Source of the DNA: Clostridium sp031626875
GTDB lineage: Bacteria > Bacillota > Clostridia > Clostridiales > Clostridiaceae
DNA length: 64,000 bases
NCBI RefSeq assembly: GCF_031626875.1
Contig: NZ_JANDMF010000001.1
Coordinates: 1 to 64,000, forward strand
Direction of reading: 5' to 3'
Positions 25,633-34,497 of the stretch are shown one piece after another. The notes beneath the pieces were generated by a model that was given only the letters and a program-made list of their open reading frames with translations, was not told the origin of the DNA and made no database searches. Position numbers and translations under genes: made by a program. The stretch's first letter is position 1. Each line of letters starts with the position of its first letter.

Positions 25633-26391
25633 TTAATTTATCCCACCTAAGTCGCCTAATTCATATTGTACCAAAGCTGTAGCTGTAAATCCTGCTGTTT
25701 CAGTTCTTAATATTCTACTACCAAGTGTTATTATATAAGCTCCTTGATTTTTTAGTTCATTTATTTCTTCTTCTTCAAATCCACCTTCAGGACCTACCAT
25801 TATTCCAATCTTTTTTATATTTTTTAATTTATCTTCTTTTAGATTTGATATAAGTGATTTGATTCCAAAATTTTCTGCATTTTCATATGGTACTAAAAAC
25901 AAATCTAATGTCTTTAATTTTTCCAATGCCATTCGAAATGTAATAGGATCAGAAACCTTAGGAACTAAACTTCTTTTACTTTGCTTAGCAGCCTCTAAAG
26001 CTATTCTATTCAATCTATCAAGCTTTTTAAAATCACCCTTCAACTTAACATCAACTCTCTCAGTTATAGTTGGAATAAATTCTGTTATTCCAAGTTCTGT
26101 TCCCTTTTGAACTATCAAATCCATTTTTTGAGCTTTTGGCAAGCCTTGAAATAAATACACTTCTATAGGACTTTCATTGTTAATCTCAATTTTTTCTATT
26201 ATCTTAACAATAACTTCTGTCTTTGAAACAGCTGAAATTTCACCTAAATATTCTATACCATTACAATTATTCAAAATTATCTTTTCACCCTCTGATAACC
26301 TTAAAACTTTATAAATATGCTTTACATCATCACCAATTATTTTGCCTTGGTCTGTACTAATATTTTCTGATGGTGTGAAAAACTTATGCAT
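25633..26391 (-). CDS. rsmE: 16S rRNA (uracil(1498)-N(3))-methyltransferase
   Basis: 252 residues, normal length. It methylates N3 of U1498 in 16S rRNA with SAM. The N-terminal PUA-like barrel (about 1-70) starts MHKFFTPSENIS; the C-terminal SPOUT knot holds IGIMVGPEGGFEEEEI and LGSRILRTETAGFTATALVQYELG, both family hallmarks. ATG with TAAGGAGGA ahead, 12 bases behind the prmA stop, so co-transcribed with prmA. Confidence 0.95.
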   Translation of the reverse strand: MHKFFTPSENISTDQGKIIGDDVKHIYKVLRLSEGEKIILNNCNGIEYLGEISAVSKTEVIVKIIEKIEINNESPIEVYLFQGLPKAQKMDLIVQKGTELGITEFIPTITERVDVKLKGDFKKLDRLNRIALEAAKQSKRSLVPKVSDPITFRMALEKLKTLDLFLVPYENAENFGIKSLISNLKEDKLKNIKKIGIMVGPEGGFEEEEINELKNQGAYIITLGSRILRTETAGFTATALVQYELGDLGGIN

Positions 26392-26403
26392 ACCACTTCC
26401 TCC

Positions 26404-27345
26404 TTATTTAAGTTTCGCCACAATGCAATTCCATTCTCCATCTTTATTAACTGCTAAAACTTCAAATCCACATTCTTCTAACTTCTTAGTTACCATTTCA
26501 ACTCTATCATGAATTATTCCCGATGATATAAAGTATCCACCTTCTATAAGAACTCTACTAACATCTTCTGTTAATATACATACTATTTCCGCTAATATAT
26601 TTGCAACAACTATATCAGCTTTTCCATCTATTACTTCTATTAAATTTCCATGTAATATTTCTATATTATTTAAGTTATTATACCCTACATTTTCTATTGC
26701 TGATTCTACTGCAACTGGATCTAAATCTACACCAATTGCTTTTTTAGCCCCAAGCTTTGCAGCTGCTATAGCTAATATTCCTGAGCCACAACCTACATCT
26801 ATTACTGTGCTATCTTTTTCTACATATTTCTCTAGTGACTGGATACACATTTTTGTGGTTTCATGATCTCCTGTACCAAATGCCATACCAGGGTCAAGTT
26901 CTACAACAAGATCTCCTTCTTTTTCTTCATATTCTTCCCAAATAGGCTTAACTATAATCTTTTCACCTATTTTAGCTGGCTTATAATATTTTTTCCAAGT
27001 ATTAGCCCAATCTTCTTCAAACATTTCTTCAGATTCTACTAATCCTTTTCCAATATCTATCCCTAAAGCTTTTATTTCTTCAACTTTTTCTTTTATGTAA
27101 GATAATATCTCTTCTATATTATCTTCTTCAGAGAAATATCCTTTAACTACAGCTACTTCCCCCTTATGTTCTAAAACATTTATATCTGCAAAATCCCAAG
27201 TTAAAGGACCTTGTTCTCTACCTAATATATCTTCTGGATCCTCGATAGCTACTCCCTTACAGTCAAGGCTATAAAATATACCTGAAATAGGTTCTAAGGC
27301 CTCACTCTTAGTAATAACTCTAATTTCTATCCATTTTCCTTCCAA
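26404..27345 (-). CDS. prmA: Ribosomal protein L11 methyltransferase
   Basis: 313 residues from a TTG that gives the N-terminus EGKWIEIRVITKSEALEP after Met, which agrees with clostridial homologues; an in-frame GTG nine bases earlier is closer to the GAGG site and cannot be excluded. PrmA trimethylates Lys and the N-terminus of L11. N-terminal substrate-binding domain to about 130, then a class I SAM fold: VELDPGMAFGTGDHETTKM, VIDVGCGSGILAIAAAKLGA, VDLDPVAVESA and VVANILAEI. In the Firmicute block dnaJ-prmA-rsmE-mtaB; here a pentapeptide gene separates it from dnaJ, and it has its own promoter. Confidence 0.93.
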   Translation of the reverse strand: MEGKWIEIRVITKSEALEPISGIFYSLDCKGVAIEDPEDILGREQGPLTWDFADINVLEHKGEVAVVKGYFSEEDNIEEILSYIKEKVEEIKALGIDIGKGLVESEEMFEEDWANTWKKYYKPAKIGEKIIVKPIWEEYEEKEGDLVVELDPGMAFGTGDHETTKMCIQSLEKYVEKDSTVIDVGCGSGILAIAAAKLGAKKAIGVDLDPVAVESAIENVGYNNLNNIEILHGNLIEVIDGKADIVVANILAEIVCILTEDVSRVLIEGGYFISSGIIHDRVEMVTKKLEECGFEVLAVNKDGEWNCIVAKLK

Positions 27346-27386
27346 AAAAATCACATTCCTCTCTTCACTTTCTTGACTAATATATA

Positions 27387-27416
27387 ATTTTACACTTCTG
27401 AAAAGTATTGTGTCAA
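27387..27416 (-). promoter_or_regulatory. Sigma-A promoter for prmA-rsmE
   Basis: On the minus strand TTGACA (27411-27416) and TAAAAT (27387-27392) with an 18-base spacer, about 40 bases ahead of the prmA start. A 32-bp palindrome lies 21 bases upstream of the -35. Confidence 0.65.
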
Positions 27417-27437
27417 TATAATGCCACTTTTTTCAGC

Positions 27438-27469
27438 ATATTCTTCACCATATATATGGTGAAGAATAT
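27438..27469. repeat. 32-bp perfect palindrome upstream of prmA
   Basis: Fourteen-base arms ATATTCTTCACCAT and ATGGTGAAGAATAT meet at ATAT; the whole 32 bases are self-complementary with no loop. It is not followed by a T run on either strand, so it does not look like a terminator. A dimeric-protein operator for the adjacent prmA promoter, or a cruciform-forming element, are options. Confidence 0.75.
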
Positions 27470-27502
27470 TGAAAACAATTTTTCAGAAAAATTAAAGAAT
27501 AA

Positions 27503-27544
27503 CCATAAAAATAAATGTAATTACTATGGAATTTATTTTTATAG
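27503..27544 (-). terminator. Probable AT-rich terminator after pentapeptide gene
   Basis: ATAAAAATAAAT and its complement pair across a 14-nt loop just past the pentapeptide-protein stop and lead into TTATTCTTTAATTTTTC on the minus strand. The stem is almost only A-T, so strength is doubtful. Confidence 0.5.
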
Positions 27545-27557
27545 TTCTTATAGTTTC

Positions 27558-28199
27558 CTATTTGACTATAACTCCTAAAAGTCCTACAATTTCCATTGCT
27601 TGAGATGGAGAAATTATGGCTCCTTTTAGTTCTTTTCCAGTTAAATTTAAAGCTGATATTTCTGAATCCCTAAAGTCTATTCCTTTAAGTTCTGTATTCA
27701 TAAAATCAGCCTCATTTAGTTTACACTGTTTAAAATCTATATTTTTAAATTTACTTTCTAGAAAAGTAGTTCCTTCTAAGTTACAATTATAAAAAGCAAC
27801 ATCTTTAATTTTGCAGTAAGCAATATCACCATATCTCAAAATCGATTCATGAAATAGAACATTTTGTATGTTACTTTCTCCAAAATTACTACCAGTAAGC
27901 TTACAATTATTAAATTCTACCCTATGAATACTTCCATTTGAGAAGTCAATATTAGACAAATCGCAATTTTCAAATTTGACATCTAATAAATCTACATCCT
28001 TAAAAATACAATTACTAAAAACTACATTTTTAAAATATGATCCTCTCACTTCTATTCGTTCTTCTACATCTTCCACTAAGTCGCCACTTATAATGCTATT
28101 TATTAACTCCCTTTCATTGGTTAAAACTTCATTTATATCTCCACTAATTACCATTAATTCTCTACTCAAATTGGGTTTATCTATTTTAACATTTCCCAC
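27558..28199 (-). CDS. Pentapeptide-repeat protein
   Basis: 213 residues from a GTG eight bases after GGAGG; the longer frame starts at a TTG overlapping that site. From about residue 60 to 190 it is built of pentapeptide repeats A(D/N)LxX with Phe/Leu centres: FENCDLSNIDFSNGSI, FNNCKLTGSNFGES, AYCKIKDVAFYNCNLEG, FKQCKLNEADFMNTELKG. Such repeats fold into a right-handed square beta helix. The first 50 residues are different and may be a cap. Function unknown; some family members mimic DNA and protect gyrase, but nothing here proves that. It lies between the dnaJ terminator and prmA, a place where the conserved block normally has no gene. Confidence 0.88.
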   Translation of the reverse strand: MGNVKIDKPNLSRELMVISGDINEVLTNERELINSIISGDLVEDVEERIEVRGSYFKNVVFSNCIFKDVDLLDVKFENCDLSNIDFSNGSIHRVEFNNCKLTGSNFGESNIQNVLFHESILRYGDIAYCKIKDVAFYNCNLEGTTFLESKFKNIDFKQCKLNEADFMNTELKGIDFRDSEISALNLTGKELKGAIISPSQAMEIVGLLGVIVK

Positions 28200-28231
28200 T
28201 TGCAAAACCTCCAAATTATTGAATTATGTAA

Positions 28232-28270
28232 AAAACTATCCTAAAGATATTACATCCCTAGGATAGTTTT
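28232..28270 (-). terminator. Terminator of the heat-shock operon after dnaJ
   Basis: A 12-bp stem (28232-28243 with 28259-28270) with a 15-nt loop follows the dnaJ stop on the minus strand and ends in TTTTTTA. Confidence 0.85.
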
Positions 28271-28274
28271 AATT

Positions 28275-29399
28275 CTATTTACGAAAAAAACCCTTTTTAT
28301 GCTTTTCTTCTTTAGGAACTTCTTCTCCAGAAGCTTCCATAAACGCCTTTAAAGCTTCTTTTTGCTTTTCATTAAGATTCTTAGGAATATCAACTATAAC
28401 TTTAACATATTGATCTCCTCTTCCACTAGAATTTACTCTTGGAACTCCTTTACCTTTTAATCTAAATAAAGTTCCTGATTGAGTTCCTTCTGGAATAGCA
28501 TATTTAACATCACCATCTACTGTTGGTACCTTTATTTCTGTACCTAAAGTAGCACTTCCCATAGAAATATGAGCATCAACGTAAATATCATTTCCCTTTC
28601 TAGTGAATTTCTTAGAAGGAGCAACCTTTAGTCTTATATATAAATCTCCTGGTGAACCACCATTTTCTCCATGTTCACCTTGCCCTCTTAGAGGCATTAC
28701 ATTACCAGTGTCAACTCCTGCTGGAATATTAACAGTAATCTTTCTATTCTTTCTAGCCTTACCTTTTCCTCTACAATCATGACAAGGCTTTTCAACTATC
28801 TTACCTGTACCACCACATCTATCACAAGCTGATGTACTTACAAAGTTTCCAAGAGGAGTTTGCCTTTGCACCCTAACTTGGCCTGAGCCTCCACAATGTG
28901 AACATGTAGTTGGACTAGTTCCAGGTTCAGCCCCACTTCCATGACAAGTTTCACAAGATTCGCTTCTAGTAATAGATATTTCCTTTTTAGCACCAAATAT
29001 AGCTTCTTCAAAAGTCAGATTTAGACTATATTCAAGGTCATTTCCTCTTTTAGGACCATTTCTTCTTTGTGAACCACCGCCACCACCAAAGAAAGTATCA
29101 AAAATATCTCCAAAGCCTCCCATATCTGAGAAATCAAAGCCACCAAAGCCTCCCCCTGAACCAAAGCCACCACCATTAAAATCAGCTGTACCGAACTGAT
29201 CATAATGAGATTTCTTTTCAGGATCTGAAAGCACTTGATAAGCTTCATTAATTTCTTTAAACTTAGCTTCTGCTTCTGCATTTCCTTGATTCTTGTCAGG
29301 ATGGTACTTTATAGCTTGTTTTCTAAAGGCTCTTTTTATTTCATCATCACTAGCACCTTTTTGTAGCCCTAGGATTTCATAATAGTCTTTATTTGCCAT
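28275..29399 (-). CDS. dnaJ: Chaperone protein DnaJ
   Basis: 374 residues, standard type I DnaJ. The J domain (about 1-70) has YHPDKN (HPD motif), which stimulates the DnaK ATPase. A Gly/Phe-rich linker (about 75-110, GGGFGSGGGFGGFDFSD) follows, then four zinc-binding CxxCxGxG repeats: CETCHGSG, CSHCGGSG, CDRCGGTG and CHDCRGKG (about 145-215), then two client-binding beta domains. ATG with GGTGG ahead. Last gene of hrcA-grpE-dnaK-dnaJ; a hairpin in the gap after dnaK may lower its expression. Confidence 0.98.
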   Translation of the reverse strand: MANKDYYEILGLQKGASDDEIKRAFRKQAIKYHPDKNQGNAEAEAKFKEINEAYQVLSDPEKKSHYDQFGTADFNGGGFGSGGGFGGFDFSDMGGFGDIFDTFFGGGGGSQRRNGPKRGNDLEYSLNLTFEEAIFGAKKEISITRSESCETCHGSGAEPGTSPTTCSHCGGSGQVRVQRQTPLGNFVSTSACDRCGGTGKIVEKPCHDCRGKGKARKNRKITVNIPAGVDTGNVMPLRGQGEHGENGGSPGDLYIRLKVAPSKKFTRKGNDIYVDAHISMGSATLGTEIKVPTVDGDVKYAIPEGTQSGTLFRLKGKGVPRVNSSGRGDQYVKVIVDIPKNLNEKQKEALKAFMEASGEEVPKEEKHKKGFFRK

Positions 29400-29460
29400 C
29401 TATTTATTCCACCACCTAGTATTTATATTGCTATTCATATTAAGATTTTTACTTAACAAA

Positions 29461-29490
29461 AGGGAAGACGACTTATTTTCTGCCTTCCCT
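29461..29490 (-). terminator. Intercistronic hairpin between dnaK and dnaJ
   Basis: On the minus strand a 9-bp stem (AGGGAAGGC with GTCTTCCCT, one G-U pair) and about 12-nt loop is followed by TTTTG. It could be a partial terminator or an mRNA-stabilising 3' end for dnaK. Confidence 0.6.
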
Positions 29491-29524
29491 CTTGTATTAT
29501 ATAAGATTAGCCTATTTCTGACAA

Positions 29525-31378
29525 CTACTTATCTTCGTCAACCTTGAAATCTGCATCTACTACATTTTCATCCTTTGGTGCTGCTCCTTGGTTTGCTCCA
29601 CCCATGTTGTTTGGATCAAATCCTTGAGCTCCTGGTTGTGCCCCAGCATCAGCATATAATTTTGAAGATATTGCATAGAATTCTTGATTTAACTCATCAA
29701 CAGCCTTCTTAATAGCTTCTAAATCTTCTCCATCCTTAATCTTCTTAACTTCTTCAAGTTTAGCTTCTACCTTAGCCTTATCTTCAGCACTTACCTTGTC
29801 TCCAAGTTCACCTAAAGTCTTTTCTGTTTGGTATATAACTTGTTCTGCATTGTTATGAACTTCTATTTTTTCTTTTCTCTTCTTATCTTCTTCAGCAAAC
29901 TTTTCAGCTTCCTTAACAGCATTCTCTACTTCACTGTCACTTAAATTAGTTGAAGCAGTTATTGTTATATTAGCTTCCTTACCAGTTCCTTTATCCATAG
30001 CTGATACTTTAACAATACCATTAGCATCTATATCAAATGTAACTTCGATTTGAGGAATTCCTCTTGGTGCTGGTGCTATTCCTGATAATGTGAATTGACC
30101 TAATGTTTTATTATCAGCAGCCATTTGTCTTTCACCTTGAACTACATGGATTTCAACTGAAGTTTGACCATCAGCAGCAGTTGAGAATACTTGACTCTTC
30201 TTAGCTGGTATAGTTGTATTTCTTTCTATTAAAGGTGTAGCAACCCCACCTAAAGTTTCAATACCTAGTGTTAATGGAGTAACATCTAATAATAATACAT
30301 CCTTAACTTCTCCAGTTAACACACCTGCTTGAATAGCTGCACCTATTGCAACACACTCATCTGGATTAACTCCCTTTGAAGGATCTTTTCCTGTAAAGTT
30401 CTTAACAGCATCTTGAACAGCTGGAATTCTTGTTGATCCACCAACTAAAATAACTTTATCTACTTGCCCAATTGAAAGTCCAGCATCAGATAATGCTTTC
30501 TTCATTGGTTCTACAGATCTTTGAACTAAGTCATGAGTTAATTCATTAAATTTAGCTCTAGTTAAATTCATATCTATGTGCTTTGGACCAGTAGCATCTG
30601 CTGTGATAAATGGTAAGTTAATATTTGTTTGAGTTGATGAAGATAATTCTATCTTAGCTTTTTCAGCTGCTTCTTTTAATCTTTGAAGAGCCATCTTATC
30701 ATTTCTTAAATCTATTCCATTTTCAGCCTTAAATGTTTCAGCTATATAGTCCATGATCTTATTATCAAAATCATCTCCACCTAATTTAGTATCACCATTT
30801 GTTGATAGTACTTCAAATACTCCATCACCAAGTTCAAGTATAGATACATCGAAAGTACCACCACCTAGATCGTATACTAAAATCTTTTCACTGTGATCAG
30901 TCTTATCTAACCCATATGCAAGCGATGCAGCTGTTGGTTCGTTTATTATTCTTAACACTTCAAGTCCTGCTATCTTACCAGCATCCTTTGTTGCTTGTCT
31001 TTCAGCATCATTAAAGTAAGCTGGAACAGTAATAACTGCTTGAGTAACTGTTTCTCCTAAATATGCTTCTGCATCAGCCTTAATCTTTTGAAGAATCATT
31101 GCTGATATTTCTTGAGGTGAATAGTCCTTACCTTCAATATTTGTTTTATGGTTAGTACCCATTTCTCTCTTTATTGATATTATTGTTTTATCTGGATTTG
31201 TTATCGCTTGTCTTTTAGCAACTTGCCCAACTAATCTTTCTCCATTAGCTTGGAAAGAAACTACTGAAGGAGTAGTTCTAGCCCCTTCTGAGTTGGCTAT
31301 TACAACTGGTTCTCCACCTTCCATAACTGCTACACATGAATTTGTTGTACCTAAATCAATTCCTATAATTTTTCCCAT
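29525..31378 (-). CDS. dnaK: Chaperone protein DnaK (Hsp70)
   Basis: 617 residues. The ATPase domain (to about 355, Gram-positive type lacking the extra loop of proteobacterial DnaK) begins GIDLGTTNSCVAVMEGGEP and has VPAYFNDAERQATKDAG, DLGGGTFDVSILE and VGGSTRIPAVQ. The substrate domain starts near VLLLDVTPLTLGIETLGG. The C-terminal tail is acidic (ENVVDADFKVDEDK). ATG after TAAGGAGG. Works with DnaJ and GrpE encoded beside it. Confidence 0.99.
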   Translation of the reverse strand: MGKIIGIDLGTTNSCVAVMEGGEPVVIANSEGARTTPSVVSFQANGERLVGQVAKRQAITNPDKTIISIKREMGTNHKTNIEGKDYSPQEISAMILQKIKADAEAYLGETVTQAVITVPAYFNDAERQATKDAGKIAGLEVLRIINEPTAASLAYGLDKTDHSEKILVYDLGGGTFDVSILELGDGVFEVLSTNGDTKLGGDDFDNKIMDYIAETFKAENGIDLRNDKMALQRLKEAAEKAKIELSSSTQTNINLPFITADATGPKHIDMNLTRAKFNELTHDLVQRSVEPMKKALSDAGLSIGQVDKVILVGGSTRIPAVQDAVKNFTGKDPSKGVNPDECVAIGAAIQAGVLTGEVKDVLLLDVTPLTLGIETLGGVATPLIERNTTIPAKKSQVFSTAADGQTSVEIHVVQGERQMAADNKTLGQFTLSGIAPAPRGIPQIEVTFDIDANGIVKVSAMDKGTGKEANITITASTNLSDSEVENAVKEAEKFAEEDKKRKEKIEVHNNAEQVIYQTEKTLGELGDKVSAEDKAKVEAKLEEVKKIKDGEDLEAIKKAVDELNQEFYAISSKLYADAGAQPGAQGFDPNNMGGANQGAAPKDENVVDADFKVDEDK

Positions 31379-31446
31379 AATTTATTTTCCTCCTTAAAAT
31401 AGATTTCTCTATCACTTATTCATTTTTATATATAAATTTAAATTAA

Positions 31447-32064
31447 TTAATTTGCAACTTTAACAACTGAATGTCTAATTACCTTATCTCCTCTTTTATA
31501 CCCTTTCATAAAAACTTCTGCTATAGAGTTTTTATCAAAGTTTTCATCTTCTATATGCATTACTGCTTGATGTAAATTTGGATCAAATTCTCCTGAAGCA
31601 TCAATTTCTTCTACTCCTAATTTTTCAAAAGATCCTTCTAATCCCTTTATAGTCATTTCTATGCCTTTTTTAAGGTCTTCTACACTACCATCAGCCTGAA
31701 CAGCTCTTTCTAAATTATCTATAACAGGAAGTACTTCTTTAATTACATCTGCACATGCATCTGTATATATTCCTTCCTTTTCTTTAACTGTTCTTTTTCT
31801 ATAATTTTCATATTCTGCTGTAACCCTTAAAAGTCTATCCTTTAGAGTTTCAACTTCGTTAGTTAGCTTTTGAACTTGATCTTTATTCTTTCTAAGCATA
31901 TCTAATTCGTCCTCTTTATCTTCCTTTGAATCATTTTTAATTTCTTCTTCAGTCAAGATTTCTTCTGGATTTACTTCTAAAGTATCATCATTCTCATCTA
32001 TTACTTGATTAACTTCTTTATTTTCTTCTAGAATTTCTTCCTTCTTATTTCCCTCCATAATCAA
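31447..32064 (-). CDS. grpE: Nucleotide exchange factor GrpE
   Basis: 205 residues. Acidic N-terminal tail, a long coiled coil (about 45-125), then the beta wing GEFDPNLHQAVMHIE and KGYKRGDKVIRHSVVKV, the family signature. It exchanges ADP for ATP on DnaK. Start uncertain: a TTG five bases after GAGGTG (used here) or the ATG two codons later. Confidence 0.96.
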   Translation of the reverse strand: MIMEGNKKEEILEENKEVNQVIDENDDTLEVNPEEILTEEEIKNDSKEDKEDELDMLRKNKDQVQKLTNEVETLKDRLLRVTAEYENYRKRTVKEKEGIYTDACADVIKEVLPVIDNLERAVQADGSVEDLKKGIEMTIKGLEGSFEKLGVEEIDASGEFDPNLHQAVMHIEDENFDKNSIAEVFMKGYKRGDKVIRHSVVKVAN

Positions 32065-32092
32065 TGCTACACCTCACCTCATTATAATTTTG

Positions 32093-33124
32093 TCACTCTA
32101 ATCCTTGACCTCTTAATGCGTCATTCAGCTCTTTCATAACCTGAGCCATTATAGCTATTACCCTAGAATAATTAATTCTTCTAGGTCCTATTAACCCTAT
32201 TGTTCCAATTGGTCTGTCACCTAATGAGTATTCTGCTGAAATTACGCTACAATTTTTAGCTTCAGGTATATAATTTTCATCACCAATCTTTATTGTCAAA
32301 TCACCTTTTGGGGCAATAAGTTCAACTACATAATCTTTATTGTATAACAGATTTAATATTTCTTTTGCGTTATTAATATCGTTATACTCAGGATAGTTAA
32401 ATATATTAGTAGTTCCTTCCATGAATATTTCAGAAGAATTATCTTCTTTTAAAGTTTCATATAATGCTGGAACAATTGCATTAAACAAATCATCATATCC
32501 CTTTAAATCACACTTTAAGTTATTAATTACTTCAAGATTTATCTCTTGAATTGTAAGGTTTGAAAGACGTCTATTAATTACTCTATTTATTTCTTGTAAT
32601 TCCTCTACTGAAGGTATCTTTTTCATCCTTATTCTGTGATTTTTAATAACTCCATTATCTGTAACTATTACGGAAATCAAATTATGCTCATCTACCATAA
32701 GTAATTGTACTGATTTTATATAACTTCTCATTACAGATGGTGTTTGAACTACACAAGTTAAATTAGTTAGTTCTGAAAGCAATGTACTTGCTTGTTTAAC
32801 AATTTTATCAACTTCTAGCATGGCACTATCTATAATATATTTTTTGATTTGCAACTCTTCTTCCACTGATAGCATGGATTTTTGCATTAAATTATCTACA
32901 TATAATCTATAGCCTTTACTTGAAGGTATTCTGCCTGCTGAAGTATGAGGTTGCTCTAGATATCCCATATCCTCCAAATCAGACATTTCATTTCTTATAG
33001 TTGCAGATCCAACACCTAAATCATACTTTTTAGCTATTGTTCTTGAACCAACAGGTTCTCCAGTGTTAATATAGTCATTAATTATAGCTTCAAGGATCCT
33101 TATCTTTCTTCCATCAATAGCCAT
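32093..33124 (-). CDS. hrcA: Heat-shock repressor HrcA
   Basis: 343 residues from the ATG behind GAGGTGAGG; the longer frame would start inside the CIRCE element. HrcA binds CIRCE and represses class I heat-shock genes, and is kept folded by GroEL. N-terminal winged helix: RKIRILEAIINDYINTGEPVGSRTI and GSATIRNEMSDLEDMGYLEQPHTSAGRIPS. The rest is the dimerisation/inserted domain, ending GRIGP-like IGPRRINYSRVIAIM. First gene of the operon and therefore autoregulated. Confidence 0.98.
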   Translation of the reverse strand: MAIDGRKIRILEAIINDYINTGEPVGSRTIAKKYDLGVGSATIRNEMSDLEDMGYLEQPHTSAGRIPSSKGYRLYVDNLMQKSMLSVEEELQIKKYIIDSAMLEVDKIVKQASTLLSELTNLTCVVQTPSVMRSYIKSVQLLMVDEHNLISVIVTDNGVIKNHRIRMKKIPSVEELQEINRVINRRLSNLTIQEINLEVINNLKCDLKGYDDLFNAIVPALYETLKEDNSSEIFMEGTTNIFNYPEYNDINNAKEILNLLYNKDYVVELIAPKGDLTIKIGDENYIPEAKNCSVISAEYSLGDRPIGTIGLIGPRRINYSRVIAIMAQVMKELNDALRGQGLE

Positions 33125-33141
33125 ACCCTCACCTCTTTTTG

Positions 33142-33168
33142 TTAGCACTCACTATAATCGAGTGCTAA
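33142..33168 (-). promoter_or_regulatory. CIRCE operator
   Basis: Exact consensus TTAGCACTC, nine bases, GAGTGCTAA. It lies between the promoter and the hrcA start, only about 17 bases before the ATG, so HrcA binding could block initiation and, in mRNA, cover the ribosome site region. Confidence 0.98.
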
Positions 33169-33181
33169 TGACTATGTAATA

Positions 33182-33210
33182 AATATATTATTTCTTTTTT
33201 TTTTTGTCAA
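33182..33210 (-). promoter_or_regulatory. Sigma-A promoter of the hrcA-grpE-dnaK-dnaJ operon
   Basis: TTGACA (33205-33210), 17 bases, TATATT (33182-33187) on the minus strand. The spacer is nearly all A. Transcription would begin near 33175, just ahead of CIRCE. Confidence 0.9.
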
Positions 33211-33297
33211 TTATCAATATTTTCAGCTTTCTTTTATAAAAGCCAATTTCAACTAATTAAATTACTTTTCCTTCTCTTTACTTCTTTTTTCACCTTT

Positions 33298-34422
33298 TTA
33301 CAATATCATATCACTCATAACTAGATTAGATACTTCAATGCCCAAACTAGTTAAATATATTTTTCCACCTTCTCTAATTAATAAACCTAATTTAATATTC
33401 TTATCTATAACTTTTTTGTATAGTGAATCGATTTCCACTCCAAACCTTCCAAGAAATTCATTCTCATCAATACCTTTAATCATCCTTAATCCCATAAACA
33501 TGAATTCCTCTATATTGTCTTCTAAAGTATTTTCATATTCTTCTTCTATTACTGATTCATTTCTATTTATCCTTTTTATATATTCAGAAATACTATCAAT
33601 ATTTTTTATTCTTTTATTATTCACAAATGAACTTGATGATACTCCCACCCCTATATATTCTTTACACTGCCAGTAAACTTCATTATGAATACATTCTTTT
33701 TTTTCTTTTGCAAAATTAGATATTTCATATTGATAATATCCATTTGCTATCAACATTTCTTTTCCTGTTTTATACATATCCCTTTCTTCATCTTCTGATG
33801 GAAGAGATAATTCACCTTCTTCATACAACTTATTAAATGCTGTACCTTCTTCTATAATTAAACTATAACTTGAAACATGTTCTGGCTCTAAATTAATTAT
33901 TTCTTCTAAACTACTAAGCCAATCATTTATATCTTGTTCTGGTAATCCAAACATCATATCCACATTTATATTCTTAAAACCAATTTCTCTAGCTAGATAA
34001 TAATTATCTTTAAATTCTTCATAACTATGAATTCTTCCTATCTTTTTTAGCAATTTATTTTTTGTGGTTTGTAATCCAAAACTTAATCTATTAATTCCAC
34101 CTAATTTTATTATTTCAAGCTTCTTCCTATTTACTGTACCAGGATTACACTCCATAGATTTTTCAGCATTTTTATTAAATTTTAAATTGCATATAACATC
34201 CATCAATTTTTTTAATGATTCTTCATCCAAATACGATGGAGTACCACCTCCTATAAATAAACTTTTTATAATATATCCTCTGCATTTTTCTTGAATTTCT
34301 TTGCATAATGCATCTATATAACCTTTCATTAAATTATCTTTGCATGCATAAGATGGAAAATCACAATAAAAACATTTTTGCTTGCAAAAAGGGATATGTA
34401 TGTATAATGCTACTTCCTTCAT
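33298..34422 (-). CDS. hemW: Radical-SAM heme chaperone HemW
   Basis: 374 residues from the ATG that follows GGAGATTTTT; the longer frame begins before that site. The cluster motif is HIPFCKQKCFYCDF with Cys13, Cys17 and Cys20, followed by Phe where true HemN oxygen-independent coproporphyrinogen oxidases have an extra Cys, which favours HemW. GGGTPS, ECNPGTV, NRLSFGLQT and the C-terminal HemN-C domain (GLRMIKGIDENEF) are all present. In other bacteria HemW delivers heme. Sits between the TerB-like gene and hrcA, as hemN(W) does in Bacillus. Confidence 0.93.
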   Translation of the reverse strand: MKEVALYIHIPFCKQKCFYCDFPSYACKDNLMKGYIDALCKEIQEKCRGYIIKSLFIGGGTPSYLDEESLKKLMDVICNLKFNKNAEKSMECNPGTVNRKKLEIIKLGGINRLSFGLQTTKNKLLKKIGRIHSYEEFKDNYYLAREIGFKNINVDMMFGLPEQDINDWLSSLEEIINLEPEHVSSYSLIIEEGTAFNKLYEEGELSLPSEDEERDMYKTGKEMLIANGYYQYEISNFAKEKKECIHNEVYWQCKEYIGVGVSSSSFVNNKRIKNIDSISEYIKRINRNESVIEEEYENTLEDNIEEFMFMGLRMIKGIDENEFLGRFGVEIDSLYKKVIDKNIKLGLLIREGGKIYLTSLGIEVSNLVMSDMIL

Positions 34423-34463
34423 AAAAATCTCCATTCTCAACTTTTTTTAATTTACACAAAAAA

Positions 34464-34485
34464 AGAGGAGATTAAAATCCCCTCT
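34464..34485 (-). terminator. Terminator after the TerB-like gene
   Basis: Ten-base stem AGAGGGGATT / AATCTCCTCT (one G-U pair) followed by TTTTTTTG on the minus strand. Confidence 0.8.
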
Positions 34486-34497
34486 AAATTTACAAAT

